A stretch of DNA of 64,000 nt from Terribacillus aidingensis (GTDB lineage: Bacteria; Bacillota; Bacilli; Bacillales; Amphibacillaceae), in the NCBI RefSeq assembly GCF_040703035.1, contig NZ_CP159996.1:530001-594000 (forward strand). Direction: 5' to 3'. Shown in pieces: positions 50,061-61,060 of the stretch. Made by a program: the position numbers and the translations under genes. Under the pieces are notes generated by a model, which made no database searches, was not told the origin of the DNA, and saw nothing but the letters and a program-made list of their open reading frames with translations. Within the stretch, counting starts at the first letter, position 1. Each line of letters opens with the position of its first letter.

Positions 50061-50107
50061 TATATAACTTGTTAAATGAGTGTTATTGATAATTGATATA
50101 TTAATAT

Positions 50108-50176
50108 CTTGTTCGTATAAGTTATACGGATAATCAGACAAAACTTATTGACTGATTGTTTCTGCGGTGATACCAT
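50108..50176 (+). promoter_or_regulatory. araN promoter with AraR box
   Basis: AraR box CTTGTTCGTATAAGTT (50108-50123), with a degenerate second copy just after it (TTATACGGAT). Promoter TTGACT (50148-50153), 17 bases, TACCAT (50171-50176). A box upstream of the -35 suggests looping to another box. Confidence 0.75.
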
Positions 50177-50279
50177 GTTCATAACACGCATCGTATAGGC
50201 TGACGCATCTAAATGTATGCGCTATCATCCAGAACAATCCTCCGTTAGCCGATTACGGAAAGGGAGGTATGACCTCTTT

Positions 50280-50293
50280 GGTAAACGCTTTCA
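50280..50293. promoter_or_regulatory. cre site in the araN leader
   Basis: GGTAAACGCTTTCA, one mismatch from TGWAANCGNTNWCA, 40 bases before the araN start; a roadblock position for CcpA. The 160-base leader from 50177 shows AAAGGGAGGTATGACCTCTTT, a possible small hairpin. Confidence 0.65.
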
Positions 50294-50332
50294 AAAACAG
50301 CTTTGAAATTAAAAAATGAGGGGGTAGCTTTG

Positions 50333-51676
50333 ATGAAGAAAGTCTTGAAGACGCTGATGATTGGTTTGATGATCATTGTATTGGTCGCTTGCAGCAAGGG
50401 CGGCAGTGGAGGCGGAGGCAGTGAGGCGGATGAAACAGAAGTTGTCGGTGCAGACTTGGAGAACGCAACTGAATTGACTTATTGGACTTTTGTCGGTCAG
50501 CATATGGATTTATTCAAGGATTCAGCGGAACGCTGGAATGAGGAATTTCCTGATCGGCCTATCAAGCTCGTAGCCGAAACATATCCCTACGATAATATGC
50601 ACAATAATCTGCTGCTTAGTCTGCAATCAGGTAAAGGTGCACCGGATATAGCGGATATCGAATTGAGTAAGTTTCCGAACTTTTTACAAGGAACACCGCA
50701 GCTTGAACCAATGAACGAATATGTAGAACCAGTACTTGCTGATTCTGTAGAGGCTCGTTTTGACCTATATGCGAAAGAGGGCGACTATTACGGCGTTCCA
50801 ACTCACGTAGGGGCAACTGTCATGTACTATAATACAGAAATTATGGAGCAGGCTGGAGTTGATATCGATTCCATCAAGACATGGGATGACTTCGTAGAAG
50901 CTGGTAAACAAGTAACAGAAAAAACAGATGCAGTTATGTGGAACGTCGGTACAGGTGACTTCCTGATGGATTTGTGGCCGATGGTTTCACAGCAGGATTC
51001 GGACTTCTTTGATGCGGAAGGAAATTTGACATTGGATAACGAAACCAATGTAAAGACCCTTCAATTCTTGTATGATGCTATTTATACAGAGAAAATTGCT
51101 GAACTTACTCCTGGTGGTATGAACCAATCAGAGGATTTTTATAAGTATTATTCAGAAGGAAAGTCAGCTGCCATACTAGCGCCGCTTTGGTACATGGGAC
51201 GCTTCCTTGATAACATGCCGGAAATGGAAGGTAAAATTGCCATCAAACCGCTTCCTGCTTGGGAAGAAGGCGGTAAGCGTTCCGCAGGTATGGGTGGTAC
51301 AGGAACAGTCGTAACCAATCAGTCAGAAGAGACGGACTTGGCGAAGGAATTCCTGGCATATACCAAGTTGTCGGAAGAAGGAAGTATCAATCTGTGGAAG
51401 GTTCTCGGATTTGACCCGCCTCGCTGGGATGTATGGGAAAGTGAAGCAGTCAGAGAAGATAACGAGTATTATCAATTCTTTGGTGAAGGTATCTTCGATA
51501 TGCTCTTGGAGATAAAGGATGAGATCAACACACTGAATATTACCGAAAATACACCGGATGTTTCGACGGAGTATAATACCATAATTGCAGATTCTGTGCT
51601 GAGGCAGAAGAATAAGACTCCTGAGGAAGCCATGAAAGAAGCTGCTGATAAGATCGAAAGCACGATGCAGGAATAG
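50333..51676 (+). CDS. araN: Arabino-oligosaccharide-binding lipoprotein
   Basis: 447 residues from ATG 50333, eight bases after GAGGGGG; TTG 50303 precedes that site. Lipoprotein signal peptide with lipobox LVAC, then a Gly/Ser linker. Family-1 solute-binding fold: ELTYWTFVGQHMDLFKDSAERW and GKGAPDIADIELSKFP. By synteny with B. subtilis araN it delivers arabinobiose to arabinohexaose and arabinose oligomers to AraPQ. First gene of the large arabinan operon; the ATPase MsmX is encoded elsewhere. Confidence 0.93.
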   Translation: MKKVLKTLMIGLMIIVLVACSKGGSGGGGSEADETEVVGADLENATELTYWTFVGQHMDLFKDSAERWNEEFPDRPIKLVAETYPYDNMHNNLLLSLQSGKGAPDIADIELSKFPNFLQGTPQLEPMNEYVEPVLADSVEARFDLYAKEGDYYGVPTHVGATVMYYNTEIMEQAGVDIDSIKTWDDFVEAGKQVTEKTDAVMWNVGTGDFLMDLWPMVSQQDSDFFDAEGNLTLDNETNVKTLQFLYDAIYTEKIAELTPGGMNQSEDFYKYYSEGKSAAILAPLWYMGRFLDNMPEMEGKIAIKPLPAWEEGGKRSAGMGGTGTVVTNQSEETDLAKEFLAYTKLSEEGSINLWKVLGFDPPRWDVWESEAVREDNEYYQFFGEGIFDMLLEIKDEINTLNITENTPDVSTEYNTIIADSVLRQKNKTPEEAMKEAADKIESTMQE

Positions 51677-51690
51677 GAAAGACTCCCTAA

Positions 51691-51726
51691 AACCCCAAGC
51701 AGCACTATCGCAGCTTGGGGTTTTTA
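51691..51726 (+). terminator. Terminator after araN
   Basis: AACCCCAAGC / GCTTGGGGTT perfect 10-base stem, 12-base loop, then T5. Its presence means downstream genes depend mainly on the abfA promoter. Confidence 0.9.
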
Positions 51727-51754
51727 TATTATTTGTATCTGATACAAAAAACGC

Positions 51755-51899
51755 TTGTTTTTACAGACACATCTGTCTATACTGAATATATAAACTTATA
51801 CGTACATATTTCTGGATGTAGAGATTAAAGGTGGAATATGTTCGTACGTGATGCGATGTGTATCACCTTCTTTTTTTCCCTTAATTGTAAGCGTTATCA
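51755..51899 (+). promoter_or_regulatory. abfA promoter, two AraR boxes and a cre site
   Basis: TTGTTT (51755-51760), 17 bases, TATACT (51778-51783). AraR boxes ACTTATACGTACATAT (51794-51809) and TATGTTCGTACGTGAT (51837-51852) follow the start. A perfect cre, TGTAAGCGTTATCA, is at 51886-51899. Repressed without arabinose and, via CcpA, when better sugars are present. Confidence 0.87.
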
Positions 51900-51923
51900 A
51901 AAAAGAAAGAGGAGTGGGGATAA

Positions 51924-53444
<1,521 letters not shown>

Positions 53445-53462
53445 GGGTGAGGGGGGATTGTG

Positions 53463-54401
53463 ATGAATACAGTTACACCAGTGACACCGGTGAGAGCACG
53501 GAAGAAACAGAATAAGTTCCTCCGGTTTCTAAATTCAAAGAAAGTAGTCCCGTTCGTTTTCATTTCGCCATTTGTCCTGTCTCTGCTTCTTTTCACAGTG
53601 TATCCTGCAATCCAGGGAGTGATCATGAGTTTCCAGCGAGTGCTTCCTGGACAGGTGGAATTCATTGGAATGAGCAACTATGAGCGCGTTTTTAACCCGA
53701 CGTTTTACAGAGCTGTTTCCAATACGACAGCTTATGTCGTACTTACCGTATTGATTTTGACTATCATACCGATGGTGCTCGCGGTAATTCTGAATTCGAA
53801 GCATGTCCGCTTCCGGACGCTTTTCCGGGCTTCACTCTTTATTCCGGCACTTACATCGACCATTGTCGGCGGTATGATTTTCCGCTTCATGTTCAGTGAG
53901 CAGGAAGGCGCTGTTGCTAACCAGCTAATCGGGCTGTTTGGCTTCGATCCAATCAAATGGATGTTTACACCTTGGGCGGCAATCGGACTAATGGTCCTGC
54001 TTGCCAGCTGGCGCTGGATAGGTGTAAATATTCTCTACTTCCTGGCAGCCTTGCAAAATGTGCCGGATGAAATGTACGAAGCAGCCCAAATTGATGGTGC
54101 CACTAGATGGCAGCGCTTCCGATTCATTACGATGCCAATGCTGAAGCCGATCATCATTTTCGTCAGTACGATTACAATCATCAACGGCTTTCGAATGTTT
54201 GAAGAAAGCTATGTTTTCTGGGCGGTTGGTTCACCAGGTAACATCGGTTTATCGATTGCAGCTTATATTTACCAGCAGGGGATCCAGCAGAATGATATGG
54301 GCTTCGGGGCTGCGCTCGGCGTCGTGTTAATGCTCATAATCTTCGTTATCAGCATTATCTATTTAATTGCTACCGGCACATTCAAGAAGGAGGATAGATG
54401 A
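53463..54401 (+). CDS. araP: Arabino-oligosaccharide ABC permease
   Basis: 312 residues, six helices. The EAA loop, where the ATPase docks, is EMYEAAQIDGATRWQRF. ATG 53463 is six bases after GAGGGGGG. Pairs with AraQ, overlapped by four bases (ATGA). Confidence 0.93.
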   Translation: MNTVTPVTPVRARKKQNKFLRFLNSKKVVPFVFISPFVLSLLLFTVYPAIQGVIMSFQRVLPGQVEFIGMSNYERVFNPTFYRAVSNTTAYVVLTVLILTIIPMVLAVILNSKHVRFRTLFRASLFIPALTSTIVGGMIFRFMFSEQEGAVANQLIGLFGFDPIKWMFTPWAAIGLMVLLASWRWIGVNILYFLAALQNVPDEMYEAAQIDGATRWQRFRFITMPMLKPIIIFVSTITIINGFRMFEESYVFWAVGSPGNIGLSIAAYIYQQGIQQNDMGFGAALGVVLMLIIFVISIIYLIATGTFKKEDR

Positions 54402-55240
54402 TGAAAAAATCCAACAGCAAAACACTCGGTTTCATCGCCACTCTTGTTATGGCCATTGTCAGCTTGATTGCGCTTTTCCCGATCATAAGCTTGGTGCTTT
54501 CGTCGTTTATCCCGTCATCATCCATGATGCGAAACGGCATATCATTCAGCTTTCCTTGGGATGAATTGACGTTAAGCAATTACACTTACATCTTCACACA
54601 ATCGGCAGAATACTGGACGTGGTATGGAAACAGTCTTTGGATTTCTGCATTGATGATTGTTTTGTCCTTGTTCTTTTCTTCCATGGTTGGCTACGCGCTG
54701 GCGATGTATGACTTTAAAGGAAGCAATATTTTCTTCGTCGCTGTTGTGTTCATCCTGATGGTGCCATTTGAGATTCTGATGCTGCCGTTATTCCAGTTTA
54801 TGATCGATATGATGTTGATTGATACGTATCTGGGCGTGATTCTCCCAGGTGTCGTTGCTCCGGTAGCAGTCTTTTTCTTCCGGCAATACGCACTTGGTCT
54901 GCCGAAAGAGCTGATGGATGCAGCCCGGATTGACGGGTCGACAGAATATGGCATCTTCTTTAAAATCATGCTCCCGTTGATGGGACCTTCCCTGGCAGCG
55001 ATGGCAATCCTGCAAGGGCTTGGCAGCTGGAATAACTTCCTGTGGCCATTGCTCGTGCTCCGTTCGAATGATATGTTCACGCTGCCGCTCGGGTTGGCAA
55101 CACTGCTTACGCCTTACGGGAATAACTATGATGTTTTGATTGCAGGATCTGTTATGACAATTGTTCCGATTGTGATTTTGTTCATCTTCTTCCAGCGCTA
55201 TTTCATTTCCGGATTGACTGTGGGCGGCGTCAAAGGCTGA
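54398..55240 (+). CDS. araQ: Arabino-oligosaccharide ABC permease
   Basis: 280 residues, six helices, EAA loop LMDAARIDGSTEYGIFF and the C-terminal ISGLTVGGVKG typical of MalG-type permeases. Start overlaps the araP stop; a second ATG at 54401 gives the same protein minus one residue. Together with AraP and an external ATPase it forms the importer. Confidence 0.93.
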   Translation: MMKKSNSKTLGFIATLVMAIVSLIALFPIISLVLSSFIPSSSMMRNGISFSFPWDELTLSNYTYIFTQSAEYWTWYGNSLWISALMIVLSLFFSSMVGYALAMYDFKGSNIFFVAVVFILMVPFEILMLPLFQFMIDMMLIDTYLGVILPGVVAPVAVFFFRQYALGLPKELMDAARIDGSTEYGIFFKIMLPLMGPSLAAMAILQGLGSWNNFLWPLLVLRSNDMFTLPLGLATLLTPYGNNYDVLIAGSVMTIVPIVILFIFFQRYFISGLTVGGVKG

Positions 55241-55265
55241 GTCTGATTAGAAAGGAGTTAAAACC

Positions 55266-55889
55266 ATGCTGAAGAAAGCGATGAGTAATCTCGATAAGTC
55301 TCTTTTGTGGATCACCCGTTTTGCACACTTGAATGCACTGTTCCTGTTTTACAGCCTCTTAGGGCTGATCGTTGCCGGTACAGCTCCGGCAACGGTAGCT
55401 GCATTGCAAGTTTCCCGCCGGATTTTGAATGGAGAGGAAGTAAAGGTGAACCAAGCATTCCGCAAAGCATTTAAACAGGAGTTTTGGTCAGCAAACAAGT
55501 TAGGGTGGTTCCTTGGAGCAGTGGGTTTCATCCTGTATACAAACTATCTGCTTATCAGACAAGCGGATGGACAGTTATTCTTCCTGGTGCCCTTCCTTTT
55601 CTATGTGCTCATTTTCTGCTATATGACAGTTGTGCTCTGGAGCTTCCCGCTGCTTGCGAATTATAAGGCAGGTACATTCCAGGTCATCAAGAGTGCGTTC
55701 ATCATTGGACTGACAAGGTTCCATATAACACTGTCGATCGGTGTACTTCTGTTCGCGCTTTTGTATCATAGCATCGGTTTGCCAGTGCTGCTGCTGTTCT
55801 TCTGTTTCAGTATCAGCGCATTTGGCTGGATGTGGCTGAGCATGAAGGTGTTCTCTACGATGAAGCACGCCGAACAGTTAGCCAGTTAG
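55266..55889 (+). CDS. DUF624 (YesL-family) membrane protein
   Basis: 207 residues, five to six helices, with the family N-terminus LLWITRFAHLNALFLFYSLLGLIVAGTAPATVA and FRKAFKQEFW. (Only its pattern is quoted in pieces: HLNALFLF, GLIVAGTAPATVAAL.) DUF624 proteins often accompany sugar ABC permeases in Bacillus; their role is unknown. Twenty-five bases after araQ with AAAGGAG before the ATG. Confidence 0.88.
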   Translation: MLKKAMSNLDKSLLWITRFAHLNALFLFYSLLGLIVAGTAPATVAALQVSRRILNGEEVKVNQAFRKAFKQEFWSANKLGWFLGAVGFILYTNYLLIRQADGQLFFLVPFLFYVLIFCYMTVVLWSFPLLANYKAGTFQVIKSAFIIGLTRFHITLSIGVLLFALLYHSIGLPVLLLFFCFSISAFGWMWLSMKVFSTMKHAEQLAS

Positions 55890-55918
55890 TTTACTTTTGA
55901 TAGATTGGAGCGATAAGC

Positions 55919-57409
55919 ATGTCGACTAAATTGATCATTCAAGCTGATGTCACAGAAGGGAAGATAAATAAAAATATTTACGGTCATTTCGCTGAGCATC
56001 TTGGCAGAGGTATATATGAAGGGATCTGGGTCGGAGAGGACTCTTCGATACCGAATACAAAAGGCATCCGCAATGATGTACTGGAAGCTCTTCAAAAGCT
56101 TAATATACCGGTATTGCGATGGCCAGGCGGCTGCTTTGCCGATGAATATCATTGGAAGGATGGCGTTGGTCCGCGTGAAGAGCGTAAGCGAATGGTCAAT
56201 ACCCATTGGGGAGGAGTCGTAGAGAATAACCATTTTGGAACACATGAATTCTTCACGCTTTGCGAGCTGCTCGGAGCAGAGCCGTATATTTGCGGAAACG
56301 TCGGCAGCGGCACCGTCCAGGAAATGTCGGAGTGGGTTGAGTACATGACATTCGATGGTGAATCGCCAATGACGGCTTGGCGCCAGGAAAACGGCCGCGA
56401 AGAGCCATGGAAGCTGACTTACTTCGGTGTTGGAAATGAAAACTGGGGCTGCGGCGGGAATATGCGGCCGGAATATTATGCAGATTTATATCGCCGCTAT
56501 CAAACTTATGTACGTAATTATGGAGACAACAAGCTGTATAAGATTGCAGGCGGGGCCAATATCGATGATTACAAGTGGACAGAGACCCTCATGCAAGAAG
56601 CAGCATCTTTGATGGATGGATTGAGTTTGCATTACTACACGATTCCAGGTGATTTCTGGCTTGGTAAGGGTTCTGCTACTGATTTTTCCGAAGATGAATG
56701 GCATCTGACGCTGAAGCGTGCGCTTCACATTGAAGAACTGATAGAAAAGCACGGCACGATTATGGATAAATACGATCCTGATAAACGCGTTGGGCTGATC
56801 ATCGATGAGTGGGGAACGTGGTTCGTCGTGGAACCTGGCACTAACCCGGGATTCCTGTACCAGCAAAATACAATCCGTGATGCGCTCGTAGCTGGTGCTT
56901 CACTCAATATCTTCAACAATCATAGTGACCGGGTTCAAATGGCTAATATCGCGCAAACAGTCAACGTTTTGCAGGCGATGATCCTGACAGAAGGACAGGA
57001 AATGATCAAGACACCGACGTACCATGTATTTGATTTGTACCAAGTGCACCAGGATGCAGAACGTCTTTCCTCTCACCTGGAATCAAATGAAATAAAGCAT
57101 GGTGATTTAGTATATCCAGCTGTCAGTACTTCTGTATCAAAAGGAAAAGATGGCAAGATTCATGTGAGCTTCTGTAATCTGGATCATACAAATGAAGTTG
57201 CAATAAATACAGAGCTTCGCGGTGCAAAACTCGGAACTGTAAGCGGCAAAATTCTCACATCAGACAAGAGAGATGCCCGCAATACGTTTGATGCGCCTAA
57301 TGACGTGAAGGTAGTCCCGTTTACGAATTTCGTCGAGCAGGATGGCGGATTACAGGTTACTTTACCGCCAATGAGCGTGACAGTTTTGACAATCGAGGAG
57401 GGAATCTGA
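55919..57409 (+). CDS. abf2: Second intracellular alpha-L-arabinofuranosidase, GH51 (Abf2/XsA type)
   Basis: 496 residues. Acid/base Glu in [11 protein letters not shown] and nucleophile Glu in IIDEWGTWF. The N-terminus ([20 protein letters not shown]) and [14 protein letters not shown] match the B. subtilis Abf2/XsA group, which differs from AbfA in side-chain preference. No signal peptide. Ends ATG-overlapping the araM start (57409). Confidence 0.95.
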   Translation: MSTKLIIQADVTEGKINKNIYGHFAEHLGRGIYEGIWVGEDSSIPNTKGIRNDVLEALQKLNIPVLRWPGGCFADEYHWKDGVGPREERKRMVNTHWGGVVENNHFGTHEFFTLCELLGAEPYICGNVGSGTVQEMSEWVEYMTFDGESPMTAWRQENGREEPWKLTYFGVGNENWGCGGNMRPEYYADLYRRYQTYVRNYGDNKLYKIAGGANIDDYKWTETLMQEAASLMDGLSLHYYTIPGDFWLGKGSATDFSEDEWHLTLKRALHIEELIEKHGTIMDKYDPDKRVGLIIDEWGTWFVVEPGTNPGFLYQQNTIRDALVAGASLNIFNNHSDRVQMANIAQTVNVLQAMILTEGQEMIKTPTYHVFDLYQVHQDAERLSSHLESNEIKHGDLVYPAVSTSVSKGKDGKIHVSFCNLDHTNEVAINTELRGAKLGTVSGKILTSDKRDARNTFDAPNDVKVVPFTNFVEQDGGLQVTLPPMSVTVLTIEEGI

Positions 57410-58623
57410 TGCAGTTATCTGCTGATATGCTGACATTGGCAGAGGAATTCGGGATAAATCCGGATACTTTTCCGCTCTTGCAAGTGGAAGCTGGCGCACT
57501 TGCATCGATTGGAGATTACTTGAATGAGAAAGGTTTGAGTAAAGCTGTCCTTATTATGGATGCTCAGACTAGAGCAGCCGCAGGGGAGCAATTGGCAGCA
57601 CTGCTAGAAAAAGATAATATCCATGTCCAAACGATCGAACTTTTAGCAAATCACCATGGCCAAGTAAACGCGGATGAGGCAGCACTTGTACAGGTACTTG
57701 TCGAGACATCAGTGGATACGGATGTCCTCTTGGCAGTAGGATCCGGAACGATCCATGATATTACGCGTTTTTGCAGCCAAAAGCTTTCCATTCCATTTGT
57801 AGCAGTTCCAACAGCTGCATCAGTCGATGGCTTCACCTCTAAAGGGGCACCATTGATTCTGCGGGGAATGAAGCAGACAATCCAGACAGCCGCCCCGGTG
57901 GCTGTGTTTGCCGATTTAAATGTGTTATGTGCGGCTCCTCGATCGCTTACAGCAGCTGGCTTCGGAGATATCCTTGGAAAATTCACTTCTTTGCTCGATT
58001 GGGAAATATCCGCCAGAGTAGGAGGAGAACCATACAATCCGCTTGCAGCTAAAATGACGAGACACTCACTGGACACATGTGTCGAACATGTCGAGGAACT
58101 AGCCAAGGCAGATGAAGCGGGTATAAGGATACTGATGGAGGCCTTGATCGAATCGGGTCTCGTCATGCAGGTTTTGGACTTCTCCCGCCCTGCTTCAGGA
58201 GCAGAGCATCACTTGTCCCATTATTGGGAGATGCAGTTACTAGAGACAGATAAACGACAGCTTCTTCATGGAGCCAAAGTCGGTGTTGCTTGCAGCATCA
58301 TTACGGAATTATACAAAGATTGGATTGAGCAGTTTGATCCTTCGGAAGCAACAGGAGCTTATGCGGCTTCATTGCAGGAAAATTGGGAAGAAATCCGTCT
58401 GAAGATTGCGGCACTCCCTACGCCGGAAGCATTGCAATATTACCTGTTGCAGGTCGGAGCACCTGCTTCAGCTGAGGAAATTGGCATAGGATCACAACTT
58501 GTACAGGATAGCTTGAATGAAGCTTACCATTTGCGTGATCGCTGTACTGGTCTTCTTCTTATCAATCAATTCAAGAAAGAGCAGATCAGCTACCCGCTGC
58601 AGGATCGGATCGGCAGTCGATGA
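57409..58623 (+). CDS. araM: sn-Glycerol-1-phosphate dehydrogenase
   Basis: 404 residues. NAD site VGSGTIHDITRF, PTAASVDGFTSKGAPL and metal ligands in AAGFGDILGK and GAEHHLSHYWE are as in AraM/EgsA. In B. subtilis AraM makes glycerol 1-phosphate for archaeal-type heptaprenylglyceryl phosphate with PcrB, using Ni2+. Its place in arabinose operons has no clear metabolic reason. One-base start overlap with abf2, four-base stop overlap with the next gene. Confidence 0.94.
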   Translation: MQLSADMLTLAEEFGINPDTFPLLQVEAGALASIGDYLNEKGLSKAVLIMDAQTRAAAGEQLAALLEKDNIHVQTIELLANHHGQVNADEAALVQVLVETSVDTDVLLAVGSGTIHDITRFCSQKLSIPFVAVPTAASVDGFTSKGAPLILRGMKQTIQTAAPVAVFADLNVLCAAPRSLTAAGFGDILGKFTSLLDWEISARVGGEPYNPLAAKMTRHSLDTCVEHVEELAKADEAGIRILMEALIESGLVMQVLDFSRPASGAEHHLSHYWEMQLLETDKRQLLHGAKVGVACSIITELYKDWIEQFDPSEATGAYAASLQENWEEIRLKIAALPTPEALQYYLLQVGAPASAEEIGIGSQLVQDSLNEAYHLRDRCTGLLLINQFKKEQISYPLQDRIGSR

Positions 58624-58877
58624 CTTGCCGGACTTGTCAGCAAAAGAAAAGCTTTACAGTGGAGGAAGCTGCTGCACTAGTTGCAGATCAATTAGCATTG
58701 GAGCCTGTTTTGGCTGAAGAAGAAACCGTGTCTGCTCGTTTAGCAATCTGTTCGGCTTGTCCGTCACTTACAGCGGATCATACGTGTGCACACTGCGGCT
58801 GTTTTGTTGTATTCCGAGCCTCCCTTCCGGATAAACGCTGCCCATATCCTGACGGAGATCGCTGGCAGCGGTTATAA
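58620..58877 (+). CDS. DUF6171-like small zinc-ribbon protein
   Basis: 85 residues. Two CxxC-type clusters: MTCRTCQQKK at the start, then ICSACPSL and TCAHCGCFVVFRA with a late Cys (DKRCPYP). Probably one or two zinc ribbons. It overlaps araM by four bases (ATGA), so it is surely part of the operon. I recall similar proteins placed between araM and araL in other bacilli. Function unknown. Confidence 0.72.
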   Translation: MTCRTCQQKKSFTVEEAAALVADQLALEPVLAEEETVSARLAICSACPSLTADHTCAHCGCFVVFRASLPDKRCPYPDGDRWQRL

Positions 58878-58899
58878 TCAAAGCAAGGAGGCGATGGAT

Positions 58900-59685
58900 G
58901 TGACTTACTATCAAGCAATGGATAGCATTCTATTCGATTTGGACGGAACAGTATGGAAGGATTTTACATTGATAGATGGAGCTGCTGAAACGATCAGGAC
59001 CCTGCAGGAATCGGGTAAACGGGTGATTGGGCTGAGCAATCGAGGCACGCATTCCCGAAATCAGATTGCAGCATATTTCAGGGAGCAAGGTATTCAGTGG
59101 GAAAAGGAAGATATTATTCTTTCCTCCTATCTTGCAGCGGATTATCTGCAGACACATTACCCGAAGCTGCCTGTGTGGGTGCTGGGCGAAGAAGGGCTGC
59201 GGGAAGAACTGGCTGAAGCTGGGCTGACGCTTGCAGCAGAACCAGAGGATGCTGATTGGCTCGTGATTTCCTTGCATACTGGTGTTACGTATCATGATCT
59301 GAACCAGGCATTCCGAGCTGTCATTCACGGCGCCAGGATTCTCGCCACCAATCAGGATCCTGTTTTCCCGGGAAAGAATGGCTTGCAGCTGGATGTGGGT
59401 GGACTGATCGGAGCGATTGAAGCGTCAACAGGCAAGAAAACCGATATTATCGTCGGCAAGCCATCGCATTTTATGTACCAAAAGGTAATACAGCAAGCTG
59501 GCAGTCAACCAGAAAAGACGATGATCGTCGGAGACAGTCTGACTTCCGATATCGCAATGGGAGCTATGTTCGGCTTAAAAACAGCATTAGTGCTCACCGG
59601 AAATACAACAAAAGAACAGGCGGATATTTCTAGTATCAAGCCGGATCTGATCCTGCCGTCCATCAAGGAGCTTCCATTCACATAA
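58900..59685 (+). CDS. araL: HAD-family sugar phosphatase, NagD type
   Basis: 261 residues. Motif I LFDLDGTVW, motif II LSNRG, motif III Lys in VGKPSHF and motif IV VGDSLTSDIAMGA; C2b cap as in NagD. In B. subtilis AraL removes phosphate from several sugar phosphates. Start: AAGGAGG at 58885-58891 places GTG 58900 eight bases away; ATG 58894 is only two bases away and ATG 58918 too far. Near-overlap of site and ATG may limit translation, known for AraL. Confidence 0.88.
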   Translation: MTYYQAMDSILFDLDGTVWKDFTLIDGAAETIRTLQESGKRVIGLSNRGTHSRNQIAAYFREQGIQWEKEDIILSSYLAADYLQTHYPKLPVWVLGEEGLREELAEAGLTLAAEPEDADWLVISLHTGVTYHDLNQAFRAVIHGARILATNQDPVFPGKNGLQLDVGGLIGAIEASTGKKTDIIVGKPSHFMYQKVIQQAGSQPEKTMIVGDSLTSDIAMGAMFGLKTALVLTGNTTKEQADISSIKPDLILPSIKELPFT

Positions 59686-59703
59686 GAATATGGAGGAGAT
59701 AGG

Positions 59704-60849
59704 ATGAAAACAATTGATGTCCAACATATAGAGGTTCGCGCGAAGCAAGGAGAGCTTGTGGAGCTTCCGAAGGCAGTCGACGTATTTATTGACGAGGGCG
59801 TACAAGCAGCATACCGTGTAAGCTGGCCGAATCTGCCAGATCTTGGTGAAGCTGGAACATACGAAATAGAAGGAAAGATTGAAACGGAGGCTTTCCCGGA
59901 ACCGTTCATCGAGCAGCGCGCTGATCCATATATTCTGAAAGCAGAGGACGGATTCTACTATTTCACTGGCTCCTATCCGAAGTACGACAGAATTGTCCTG
60001 CGCCGCGCCAAGACATTGGAAGGTCTTCGTGAGGCAGAAGAACATACGGTTTGGAAGGCGCGTGAATCCGGCATATTGTCAGAGCATATCTGGGCTCCGG
60101 AGCTGCATCAAATAGATGGGAAATGGTACATACATTTTGCAGCTGGAGAAAAAGAGGATGTGTGGGCAATACGTCCATATGTGCTGGAATGTACAGGTGA
60201 TCCTTTTTCCGATGAATGGACGGAAAAGGGAGCAATCAATACAGATTTTCAAAGCTTCTCATTGGATGCCACGACGTTCGAACACCGAGGCAGAAGGTAT
60301 CTTGTTTGGGCTCAAAAAACAGAGAATGATACAATCTCTAATCTTTATATTGCCGAAATGAAAAATCCATGGACGATCAAGGGTGAGCAAGTGCTGCTGG
60401 CAGAACCTGAACACCCATGGGAGACAGACGGTTTCAACGTTAACGAAGGCCCTGCATTTCTGCATCGCCACGGAAAAGTATTCCTGACATTTTCTGCTAG
60501 TGCAACGGATGACCGCTATGCGATGGGGCTGTTATATGCAGATGAAGACGCTGATCTGCTTGATCCTGCCTCATGGACAAAGCTGCCTGAGCCTGTACTG
60601 AAGAGCTCGGATATTACCGGTCTTTATGGACCCGGTCATAATAGCTTTACCGTGACAGAGGAAGGCTTCGACCTGCTTGTCTATCATGCTAGATCATATA
60701 AGGAGATTGAAGGAAACCCACTATACGACCCGAACCGTCATGCACGCATCCAGCGTTTCTTCTGGAAGGATGGGATGCCATACTTTGGTGAACCAGGATA
60801 TAGGCTTAAGAATTCAAGCAAGGTAAAAGCAACAATAATAATTGAGTAA
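59704..60849 (+). CDS. GH43 arabinosidase with an N-terminal Ig-like domain
   Basis: 381 residues. N-terminal ~60 residues (PKAVDVFIDEGVQAAYRVSW, then GEAGTYEIEGKI) form a bacterial Ig-like group 4 domain. Five-bladed GH43 propeller after it: base Asp in QRADPYIL, pKa Asp in FSLDATTFE, acid Glu in NVNEGPAFL. Closest in type to exo-alpha-1,5-L-arabinofuranosidases. No signal peptide, so it acts in the cytosol. TGGAGGAGAT precedes the ATG. Last gene of the arabinan operon. Confidence 0.9.
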   Translation: MKTIDVQHIEVRAKQGELVELPKAVDVFIDEGVQAAYRVSWPNLPDLGEAGTYEIEGKIETEAFPEPFIEQRADPYILKAEDGFYYFTGSYPKYDRIVLRRAKTLEGLREAEEHTVWKARESGILSEHIWAPELHQIDGKWYIHFAAGEKEDVWAIRPYVLECTGDPFSDEWTEKGAINTDFQSFSLDATTFEHRGRRYLVWAQKTENDTISNLYIAEMKNPWTIKGEQVLLAEPEHPWETDGFNVNEGPAFLHRHGKVFLTFSASATDDRYAMGLLYADEDADLLDPASWTKLPEPVLKSSDITGLYGPGHNSFTVTEEGFDLLVYHARSYKEIEGNPLYDPNRHARIQRFFWKDGMPYFGEPGYRLKNSSKVKATIIIE

Positions 60850-60852
60850 ACG

Positions 60853-60884
60853 TGAATCCTTATACAGTTGTATAAGGATTTTTT
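60853..60884 (+). terminator. Terminator of the arabinan operon
   Basis: AATCCTTATAC / GTATAAGGATT perfect stem, AGTT loop, T7. Confidence 0.94.
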
Positions 60885-60994
60885 TATGTCAAATGTGTGA
60901 AGAGAATACGATTAATCTTGATTGCATCGTGAAAGGGAGAAAATCATTGTTGACTTCATTAAGAAAGTGAAATAAGATATTAGTTACTCCAACA

Positions 60995-61018
60995 AAAGTA
61001 CTTTGATTTGAGTACTTT
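60995..61018. promoter_or_regulatory. Inverted repeat before the PadR-linked membrane gene
   Basis: AAAGTACT-TTGATTTG-AGTACTTT, 8-base perfect arms, 43 bases before the start. PadR regulators bind 8-spaced dyads (classically ATGT-N8-ACAT), and the spacing here is the same. Probable site of the PadR-type protein at 62285. Confidence 0.62.
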
Positions 61019-61060
61019 AAATAAACTAAAATAATCTCTTACTTAAGGAAGGATGCAATT

